Of a DNA stretch of 64,000 nt, positions 9,476-18,400 are shown in pieces (position 1 is the first letter of the stretch; the number at the start of each line of letters is the position of its first letter). Under the pieces are notes generated by a model. It was not told where the DNA came from. It saw only the letters and a program-made list of their open reading frames with translations, and made no database searches. The position numbers were made by a program, and so were the translations under genes. The stretch is taken from the NCBI GenBank assembly GCA_027488375.1, contig JAIYBW010000004.1, forward strand, positions 620,001-684,000, given 5' to 3'. Origin of the DNA: Pseudomonadota bacterium (GTDB lineage: Bacteria; Bdellovibrionota; Bacteriovoracia; Bacteriovoracales; Bacteriovoracaceae).

Positions 9476-9940
9476 TTAGGACTTCTGAATGGGAATTCTT
9501 TTCACTTGATGGAGACCTGGTTCTAGCTTATCTAAAGTCACTCGAAGTAAACCATCGTGGCAGGTCGCTTTAATGGTGTTCGCATTTATCTCTTCATCGA
9601 AAGAAACTTCTCTTAAGACATCACCAAAATTAAGTTCCGTAAAACAAATCTCTGATTGCCCCGTGTATTCCATCTGCTTTCTTGTTCCTTCGACAATGAG
9701 TCGATTATCTTTTAGAGAGACTTTGAGATTATTTTCATTCATGCCTGGAACTTCGAAAGTCACCTGATAATTTCGGTCCGTCTCAACGAGCTCCAGATTT
9801 GGAGAGATCGAGGAGGAATTAACTCTATTGGCCCCCATATCTCTATTAAATCGTTCAAATAAGTCATTCATTTCTTTTTGCCATTGAGGGAAAGGATTCT
9901 GGTTTAAAAATGCACCTGAATTATTGATAAAATTAGACAT
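9476..9940 (-). CDS. Hsp20-family small heat shock protein (first copy)
   Basis: The 154-residue alpha-crystallin protein carries the FEVPGMNENNLKVSL start and the GLLRVTLDK end of the core domain, flanked by a short N-arm and a C-terminal IPI motif used for oligomer docking. A strong AGGAGG lies before the ATG. It heads the minus-strand stress cluster (Hsp20, USP, phosphoribosyltransferase). A paralogue is encoded at 31895. I could not identify a convincing heat-shock promoter. Confidence 0.92.
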   Translation of the reverse strand: MSNFINNSGAFLNQNPFPQWQKEMNDLFERFNRDMGANRVNSSSISPNLELVETDRNYQVTFEVPGMNENNLKVSLKDNRLIVEGTRKQMEYTGQSEICFTELNFGDVLREVSFDEEINANTIKATCHDGLLRVTLDKLEPGLHQVKRIPIQKS

Positions 9941-10108
9941 GTGAACCTCCTAAAGTTATTTCACGTAAAACAACTAACAACAAAAAAATGAATAACAACA
10001 TGACGTCTGCAAGATAATCAGCTGACTAATATCAAAATAAAATTATGGTTTTCTTAAATGGAGGTCTTAAAAATAAATATTAAAATCTTAAAACCAAAGG
10101 GGTGAAAC

Positions 10109-10243
10109 GTGAAAAGAAAAATCAAAAACTTAATTAAAGAATTTAAAGAACTAAAGAAAAAAAATAACTTCACTGGATCAAGCTATAAATCGAAAGGCTC
10201 GATTCAAAGCTCAACGAGTAGATTTAACAGGTTGAGAAAATAA
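10109..10243 (+). CDS. Possible 44-residue basic microprotein
   Basis: A GTG start with AAAGGGG upstream opens a 44-codon frame ending in TAA. The product begins MKRKIKNLIKEFKELKKK, is very rich in Lys and Arg, and ends RFNRLRK. No family is recognised. Support is the good ribosome-binding site and biased composition; against it are its small size and the high A content that makes Lys codons likely by chance. Confidence 0.35.
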   Translation: MKRKIKNLIKEFKELKKKNNFTGSSYKSKGSIQSSTSRFNRLRK

Positions 10244-10260
10244 TTATTAACAAAGTATAA

Positions 10261-10288
10261 TTAGGCAAATCCCCAAATCGTGTATAAT
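10261..10288 (+). promoter_or_regulatory. Sigma-70-type promoter candidate
   Basis: A consensus TATAAT at 10283-10288 is preceded, 16 nt away, by a weak -35 TTAGGC. It lies 24 nt before the start codon of the hydroxylase-like gene. Confidence 0.5.
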
Positions 10289-10311
10289 TAAGCTGTAATG
10301 GGGAGATGTCC

Positions 10312-10854
10312 ATGAAATACTTCATATTTAGTTCACTTGGCTTAATGACATGGCCAATTATGGAATACTTACTTCACCGCTTTGTAGGGCACGTCCTTCG
10401 AACTAATACTCTTTTTAAAAAAGAGCATACGAGACATCATGCTGAGACAAACTACTTTGCTCCTCTTGGGTATAAAATTTTAGCGGCAATTCCCGTTAGT
10501 TTGATCATGATGAGTCTCATGACATTTATCCTTAATTCTTGGGAATTTGGATTCGCCTTCAACTTGGGTTTCCTGAGTATGTTTTCAGTTTATGAATGGG
10601 TTCACTGGAGTTTTCATGCAAAAGCTCCAAAAACCCAATTGGGTTTAAGATTAAGAAAACATCACTTCTATCATCACTTTCACAACCCTAAAGTCAATCA
10701 TGGAGTGACAACAACCTTCATCGATAAAATTTCAAATACCTATATAAAACCTGGAATCATTAAGGTACCAAAGAATATCATTCTCCCATGGCTTATTGAA
10801 AAAGATGGTCAATCTATCAAACCTGAATACTTAGACCACTTTCAGTTGAGGTAG
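10312..10854 (+). CDS. Fatty acid hydroxylase / sterol desaturase superfamily membrane protein
   Basis: The ATG at 10312 is preferred over the one at 10306 because GGGGAG then has normal spacing. The 180-residue protein has the histidine clusters of the di-iron membrane hydroxylases: HRFVGH, EHTRHH, HWSFH and KHHFYHHFH followed by NHGVTT. The size and the last cluster resemble fatty-acid 2-hydroxylase and carotenoid-hydroxylase-like members. It converges on, and overlaps by 38 bp, a ceramidase-like gene, which makes hydroxylation of a sphingolipid acyl chain an attractive inference. The substrate is not proven. Confidence 0.8.
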   Translation: MKYFIFSSLGLMTWPIMEYLLHRFVGHVLRTNTLFKKEHTRHHAETNYFAPLGYKILAAIPVSLIMMSLMTFILNSWEFGFAFNLGFLSMFSVYEWVHWSFHAKAPKTQLGLRLRKHHFYHHFHNPKVNHGVTTTFIDKISNTYIKPGIIKVPKNIILPWLIEKDGQSIKPEYLDHFQLR

Positions 10855-11542
10855 TTTGCTCCGATGCGAAATAAAGAAAAATAGTCATTGAAGAAATACC
10901 AGTTAATAAATGCCAAAGTCCATGCCCATTCATAAGCGCATACGGATGACACCAAATTTTTGACTTATCAAGATACCATAAGAATTGCCCCATCAAATAA
11001 GTCAAAATAGAAATAACAAGATAGAAACTCTTGAAAATACTTTTAAACTTTATATTCGTATAAATTATTTGAAAGAGGATTAAAAGAACAAGGAAACCAA
11101 AAAGCCATCGTCTCGAGTCAGGAAAAAAATAAATAAATAAGCCAAGAGAAGTACAACTTAATAAATAATAAATAAAAAAGGAATGAGGTTTTAATAATTT
11201 GATTCTGATTAAGTTATAAACGACAAAAAAAGCTGAAACAAGATACATGCCAAAAACATCAAACCACTGCCCAACAAAAGTTTGAGAGGCATGAAAAAGA
11301 AACGACCCAAAACCAAGAAAAATGAGGGCCGATCCGTAAACGCGAGAATATCCCCTATTCATTGATAAAAAATTAGAACCATAGGGAATCTTTTTATCAA
11401 AAAAAATTAAAAACAATCCCAGTAAAACAAAAATAAAGTTGGTCCAACTATTAACTGGTTCAAGAATGAATGATCCAATCCTTGGGGCTTCGCACCAACA
11501 GTCTGGCAAGCAAGAAGCTGGTGTAAATTTCGTCCAGTCCAT
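10817..11542 (-). CDS. Alkaline ceramidase-like membrane hydrolase
   Basis: This is a 241-residue, seven-helix-type protein of the ceramidase / CREST family, starting at the ATG at 11542 behind GAGG. The metal-site residues are spaced as in eukaryotic alkaline ceramidases: Ser80-x3-His84, then Asp95, then His207-x3-His211 in HGLWH. In characterised members these bind zinc and cleave the ceramide amide bond. A few bacteria, including Bacteriovorax (Bdellovibrio) stolpii, are known to make sphingolipids, so turnover of self or prey ceramide is plausible. No serine palmitoyltransferase is visible in this window. Confidence 0.8.
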   Translation of the reverse strand: MDWTKFTPASCLPDCWCEAPRIGSFILEPVNSWTNFIFVLLGLFLIFFDKKIPYGSNFLSMNRGYSRVYGSALIFLGFGSFLFHASQTFVGQWFDVFGMYLVSAFFVVYNLIRIKLLKPHSFFIYYLLSCTSLGLFIYFFPDSRRWLFGFLVLLILFQIIYTNIKFKSIFKSFYLVISILTYLMGQFLWYLDKSKIWCHPYALMNGHGLWHLLTGISSMTIFLYFASEQTTSTESGLSIQV

Positions 11543-11589
11543 CAATCCTCAATTTCAAATAAAATAGTATTAACAACTCTTTAATTATC

Positions 11590-12378
11590 ATGCATCATTC
11601 AAGAATGATTGTAATACATTTTTTTGTCTTACTTATATGTACCTCGATTACATATAGTGCCAGCATTGAATCGGAAATAAGCTCATATTCAAACTATATT
11701 TGGAGAGGCACCACTTTTAGTGAAAACAGGCCGGTCTTACAACTCACTGTCGATGGTGAACATAACTCAGGTTTTTTCTTAAGCGGCTTTTTCTCAAATG
11801 CTGAATTTAGTGATCCTGCTCTTGGAGAAAATTCTCAGGTGACTCATGAAGTTGACCTCAGCACAGGAAAAAGATGGATAAGTAACGATTTGGAACTACA
11901 AGTTGCATACAATCGTTTTCTTTTCCCAGGAGCTGAAATATTTGAAGCTCAAGAACTAAATGTATATTTAAACATTAAGCGATTAATCTTAGAGTTATCT
12001 TATATGGATAGTTATTTTGGTTATGAAGGGGCCTATAAATACATACGAATTGGTTATGAATGGATTTATACCAAAACATTAGGGGGAACAATATTTGTGG
12101 GCTACAATATGTTTGACAACCCAAAGGGTCATATTATCTCACGAGAACTTTGTGCTTCATGTGGAGAAACTGCGGAGACAACATCTGGTGCAGGAAATCC
12201 AAATTACGTTGATATTTATTTTTCGAATCGTAAAACATTAAAAAATAATTTAACTCTAGAGCTTGCTTTAAATTGGACAAACAGATCGGAATACTTTGTC
12301 GAGGACAGTTCAATAAAAAAAGAAAAAGCTAGAGACTTCGCCGCTATCATTGGCATGAGCCTCCCTTTCAATATCTAA
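11590..12378 (+). CDS. TorF-family putative porin (Gcw_chp)
   Basis: A signal peptide (about residues 1-24) is followed by the family start SYSNYIWRGTTFSENRPV and alternating beta-strand patterns to the end. This is typical of the TorF/Gcw_chp outer-membrane barrels. Members are predicted porins of largely unknown substrate. A lone cysteine pair occurs in ELCASCGE. There is no ribosome-binding site before the ATG. It lies 118 bp upstream of the cyclic glucan synthase in the same direction, so a link to glucan export or osmoadaptation is possible but unproven. Confidence 0.75.
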   Translation: MHHSRMIVIHFFVLLICTSITYSASIESEISSYSNYIWRGTTFSENRPVLQLTVDGEHNSGFFLSGFFSNAEFSDPALGENSQVTHEVDLSTGKRWISNDLELQVAYNRFLFPGAEIFEAQELNVYLNIKRLILELSYMDSYFGYEGAYKYIRIGYEWIYTKTLGGTIFVGYNMFDNPKGHIISRELCASCGETAETTSGAGNPNYVDIYFSNRKTLKNNLTLELALNWTNRSEYFVEDSSIKKEKARDFAAIIGMSLPFNI

Positions 12379-12444
12379 ATTCCAAAACAGCTGGCATTCA
12401 AAATGCAAGAGAACTTCAAAAGGCCATAAAACTGGTCAACTTGT

Positions 12445-12476
12445 TTTAAATTTGGGTCATAAAGCCCCAATTTAAA
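12445..12476 (+). promoter_or_regulatory. Hairpin in the cgs leader
   Basis: TTTAAATTTGGG and CCCCAATTTAAA face each other across 8 nt and can form a 10-11 bp stem with a bulge. It ends 10 nt before the GGAG that serves the glucan synthase. It lacks a T tract, so a leader structure is as likely as a terminator for the porin gene. Confidence 0.5.
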
Positions 12477-12496
12477 TTCTTGGATTGGAGTTAAAA

Positions 12497-15400
12497 ATGC
12501 TGCATCCCATGGAGCAATCATCTCAATCAAACGAGCGAGAGAGTCTCATCGTAGATAGTAATACTATTTTTTTTCCTCAAGAAAAATCATTCTATAAGAT
12601 ACGCAAAGAAATTAAGAAATTTTCAAAGAGTATCCTTCTTTACAAAAAAAAATTAACGGAAAGCGATATAAAGAGCCAGCAAAATCATTCATTCTATTGG
12701 TTTCTTGATAATTACTATCTCCTTAAAGAACAAATAAATATTCTAAATAGAGATTTCCCCCAAAAATTTTGTAATACATTACCAAGGATAAAAGATGGTA
12801 AAAATAAGGTATTACCAAGAATTTTTGAATTAATAAATCCTTTAATAAATAAACTTGAAGGAAAAATAGAGATCAGTGAACTAGAAAATTATCTTTTAGA
12901 TTTTCAAACTCAAAACGAATTAACCACTGGAGAAATTTGGGCCACGACAATTGCATTAAGAATTGGCCTAATTGAAGAACTCATAAAACAACTTGAACTT
13001 GTCATAAAAAGAGCAAAAGAAGGTCTCCATGCAGAAATTGTAGCCAATAAACTATTTGAAATAGTCGCAACGGAAGATTTTGAACAGATTGACCTCATGA
13101 AATTCCTTAAGCAAGAATTGCAAGCAGCCAATAAAATTACAGATACATTTATAACCGAATTGCTAACGAGAATTAAGGATCAAGACCCAGCCTTTCATGA
13201 AATGATTCAGTCTTTGAAGGAAGATCTAAAATTAACTTCAGAAGAACTACAAGAACTATTCATAAAAGAACATGTGGAACAGGCAAAGAATCAAATAATA
13301 ATTTCGAATATTATAAATAGTATTCGTACAATTACAAAAATGGAATGGCATCCTTTCTTTGAAAAAATAAGTAAAACAAATTCCATCCTAAAAAATGATC
13401 CGGCAAATGAATATGATCAAATGGATGCACAAACAAAAGACTCATACCGAAAAGAAGTAGAAAAAATATCAAGAGATTTTAAAATTAGAGAAAGTTATGT
13501 GGCAAAGGCATGTCTAAGCTTGGCACAGGACAAGGCGATTCATGTTGGTTTTATTTTATTTAGAGACGGAAGAAAAGATCTTTTCGAAAAACTCAAAGTT
13601 AATGATGGACCCATTCAAGAATTAAAAACCTTTATCGGTAGTCATCCAGCTCAGTTCTACTTCTCAATGATTATTATAATTTTCGCTTTTTCTTACTTAA
13701 CACTTCTTTATCTTCTAAGGGCGCCAGATCTTAACTACTATCTAAATATATTTCTTGGCATGATTCTTATCTTGCCAGCAAGTGAGTTCTCAATAGGGAT
13801 TGTGAACATCATAATTACACAGGTTAAAAAGCCAAAAAATCTTTTCAAGATGGATTTTCGTAAAGAAATACCATCCATCCATAAAACAATGGTTGTCATC
13901 CCATGCTTACTTATCAATAAAAAAACTATTGATGAGTTAACTCAACAAATTGAATTGCACTATCTTTCAAACAAAGACGACAATATATTTTTTGGCATAC
14001 TTGGTGATCTAACCGATCACAATGAAGAGATTAAAGCCGATGATAACGAGCTTATTGAATATACGACAAAAAAAATAGAGAATCTCAACGGCAGACATAG
14101 AGGATCAGAAAAATTCTTTTTCTTTCATCGTAAAAGGAAATGGAATAGCTCTGAAGATAAATGGATATGTTATGAAAGGAAAAGAGGGAAAATTTCAGAA
14201 TTCAATGAGCTCATACGCGGGAATAAGCAAACGACCTTTCAAGCTAATAATATTGACTGGGAGCTATTTAAAAATATCCAATATATCATTACCCTTGATG
14301 CAGACACACAACTTCCTATCGATGCGGCAAAGAAATTAATAGGGACAATCGCACATCCATTAAACACGCCTGTTTTTGATGAAACGACCAAAAAAATAAA
14401 ATCAGGATATGCAATCATTCAACCACGTGTAAGTGTTTCAATGATTTCCTCAATTCAAACGAGATTTGCTCAGATTTTCTCAGGCAATACTGGCCTAGAT
14501 CCTTATACAACAGCTGTCTCAGATGTGTATCAAGATTTGTTTAGTGAGGGTAACTATACGGGGAAAGGTCTTTATCATATTGATGCTTTTGAAAAAGTTC
14601 TCAAGGATATAATTCCAGAGAATATCATCTTAAGCCATGACCTCTTTGAAGGATGTCTTGCAAGAGTCGGACTTGCAACTGATATCGAGCTCTATGATGA
14701 TTATCCCGAAAACTTCACTGTTTTCTCAAAGAGAAATCATCGCTGGGTACGTGGGGATTGGCAGCTGATTGGATGGCTTAAGAAAAATGTGCGAAATGCT
14801 AGGAACGAAAAGATTCAAAACCCGATCTCATATCTCGGAAGATGGAAAATACTAGATAACCTTAGAAGGAGCTTAGTTGCCCCTGCAACGATGATCTCTC
14901 TTGGTTTGATTTGGATAGAGTCAAATCTTAATTCAGTTATTTGGTCGGCCCTTATTATAATTGCGATCAACTCATCTGTTATATGTTCGATTCTCATCGA
15001 TATTGTAAAGGTTCGTCAAAATTCAATCCATGAACATATTAAAAACAATTCACTCGCCTTAAGAATTAAGTTTGAACAGATTTTTCTCATGATGGTTTAC
15101 TTGCCTGAGATGAGTCTCGTTAATTGTGATGCAATCATAAGATCATTATATAGAACTATCGTCTCAAAAAAGAATAAACTTGAATGGGTTTCTTTCTCAC
15201 AAATACAAAATGGTCATAAAACAAACGACTGGAAAGACCTCATTTCTTTTGGTCCTCTTTTCTCTTTCAACTTATTTTTATTAATCTATTTTCTAAATAA
15301 AGAAGCTCTTTTAATATCATTCCCCTTTATTACTTCTTGGCTACTCACTCCTTATATAACATACGGAACACAACGAAAGATCCCTCCCAAATATCTCCCC

Positions 15401-18400
15401 CTGAAAGAGCAAGAGATAAACGAATTTAGAAGGTATGCAAGACTTACCTGGCATTTTTTTGAACATTTTGCAAACGCTGAAGATAACTGGCTTGCACCTG
15501 ACAATTTCCAAGAAGAGCCTATGCCCAAAGTGGCACATAGAACTTCACCTACGAATATAGGACTTCAATTAATTTCAAATCTATCCGCCTTTGACCTGGG
15601 ATACATTTCATTAAATAAATTTATGGAATTAACAGAAAAAAAGCTGATAACAATCCAGAAATTAGAAAAATACAAGGGTCACCTTTATAACTGGTATGAC
15701 ACTCAAAGCCTTCTTCCCTTAACACCTAAATACATATCGACAGTAGACAGTGGTAATCTCGCAGGCTATCTCATTACATTGAAGCAAGGTGCAATTGAAC
15801 TTGCAGACAATTTAACAGAAATTCTTTCAAGGACAAACAAGGAAGGAATACAAGATTGCCTGAACCTCATCAATGAGAAGATAGATAATTGCGAATCAAA
15901 AAAAAATGCATGGGTACTTAAAATCAAAAGCATAATCAACTTAATGAATCAGGACTTGATTAAACTGGATCTTAATCAGATTTCATTAAAGTCTAAGCAA
16001 ATTGTAAAGCTACTCACAGAGATGAGCGACGAAGATAGAGATAAAAACTATTTTGAAATGATAATCTTATCTCAAAACCTTGCGAGCCTTATTGAAAATT
16101 TAATTGAAGATAAAAATTTAAATCTCAATAAAACCCGGATGAGATTAAAAACAATTGCTTATCAGGCCCATGACATCGCCTATGGGATGGATTTTAAATT
16201 TTTATTTGATCAAGACAAAATGATATTTTCAATTGGGGTCAACGAGAGTGAGGCAAAGCCTGATAGATCATATTATGACCTACTCGCATCAGAATCAAGA
16301 TTGGCCAGTTATTTTGCGATTGCAAAAGGTGACATACCAAGTGAACACTGGTTTAGACTTGGTCGACAAATGGTACAAACAAAAAGTGGTAGAGTCTTAG
16401 TATCTTGGAGTGCCACAATGTTTGAGTATCTAATGCCCCTTTTGATTATGAGAAGGTATGAAGATTCACTCCTCGATCAAACCTATGAATCAATTGTCAG
16501 CGATCAAATTAAGCATGGGGAGAGAAATAAGACACCTTGGGGAATTTCAGAGTCAGGATATAACGCAAGGGATCTACATTATAATTATCAGTATGCAGCC
16601 TTTGGTATTCCAGAAATCGGATTAAAAACGAGTAGTCACGAAAATCATGTGATCTCACCCTATTCAACCATGCTAGCTTCAATGGTTACACCACAGGAAA
16701 GCTTAAAAAACTTAAAGCAATTAGAAAACTTAGGAATGTTGGGTCAGTTTGGTTTTTATGAATCGCTTGATTATTCAAAATCAAGGATACCGAAAGACCA
16801 AAACTTTACCATAGTAAAGTCATTTATGGCCCACCACCAAGGCATGAGTCTCGTCTCATTCAATAATTTAATAAATAATCAAATCATGCAAAGGAGATTC
16901 CACGCTGAAAACAGAGTAAGGGCCACACAGATTCTTCTCCAAGAGAGATCTCCTATTGCAGTAAAAATAACAAGTAAATTAAAAGACAACGAGACTCCCG
17001 AACAAGAATTAAAATTACAAAATAAAGAACCCTATCGAAAAACAGGCAATATCATTGATTCTTACTTACATAGTCAGGTTTTATCAAATAGTAAATTATC
17101 CCTCATGATCTCTGGGGTGGGAGACGGATATCTCAAATTAGATAGTCATTACCTTGGGAGATGGAAAAATGATCATTTTAATGGTCAGGAAATTCTCCTG
17201 GGAGACAAAGACAATGATCACATATTCTCTTATAGGTGCCTTAAAAATGAACCACGAATAATACGAGCAGAAACAATTCTTGCAGAGGAGAATGTAGAAT
17301 TTATTAGAGAAACTAGTGATATAAAAATGGAAACTTCAATAATTGTTTCATGTGAAAACAATGTTGAGATTAGAAAAATTAGGATTACAAATAAAACAGA
17401 TAGAGTGAAAGAATTAGAACTTGGTACATTTCAGGAATTAGCACTTTGTCCTCCCAAGGCTTATAATACTCATCCAAGCTTCTACAATCTTTTTGTGAGA
17501 ACTCAATACCTACCAGACTATAAAGCCCTTGTTGCCAAAAGGCAGGATCATCATTCAGAGAAAAAGATTTTTTCCTTTCAAATGCTTAATCCAGAGATAG
17601 ATAATCAAGAAATCGAATTATTTGAAACTGACAAATCAAAGATCATTACAAGGTACAATCAACGCGCCACTCACTATTTTGACATGAATGCAAGTTTTGA
17701 AAAATCAACAGGCGCAGTCCTTGATCCTATTTTTGCCTTCAAGAAAAAGTTCTCAGTCCGGCCCCAGGAAAGTATTAATTATTACCTCGTAACAGGACTA
17801 GCTTATGAAGAAAATGATCTTCAAAGACTCATTCAAAAATATTCGAGGGTAAATTTTTTCGAATCAGAATTCAAACTAAGTTGGGTAACATCACAAAACT
17901 TGCTCCAACATCTAAAAATTGATTTAAGTAAAACTTTTGTCTATCAGCAAATATGTTCTGCTTTGTTTAGATATCACCAAATATCCAAGAAGCAGAGAAC
18001 ACATATTGAAAAAAACAATTTAACTCAACCAGATCTCTGGAGTCTTGGAATAAGTGGAGATGCACCAATCCTTACAATAACTTTAAAAAGTGAGAAAAAT
18101 ATTCGAACTATTAGAGATTTATTACATGCCCATGAATATCTTGGGCTTAAAGGCCATTCTTTTGACTTAGTCATTTTAAATCAAGAGGATAAAGGCTATT
18201 TAAACAAAGTAAATGATGAAATTATACGACAGATAACAATTTGCAATTCATTCCACCATATGAACAAGCCTTGTGGCATATTTATTTTTTCAACTCAACA
18301 GATTGGAGAAGAAAAAACTAATCTCATACTCGCCATATCTAATCTAACATTTATTGCGGAGGCCGGTGATTTGGCGACACAAATCAATCGTCATGAAAAG

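Larger units (their letters stand above)
9941..10305. other. Intergenic region between Hsp20 and the hydroxylase-like gene
   Basis: This 365-bp divergent region holds the leader of the Hsp20 operon on the minus strand, a possible 44-codon gene (10109-10243) and a promoter for the following gene. A palindrome TCAGCTGA lies near 10018. No tRNA or riboswitch is recognisable. Confidence 0.6.

Noticed and set aside
12382..12395. 14-mer CCAAAACAGCTGGC shared with 57089-57102
   Set aside because: An exact 14-mer pair is expected several times by chance in 64 kb; both copies are intergenic, but nothing else in the flanks is shared.
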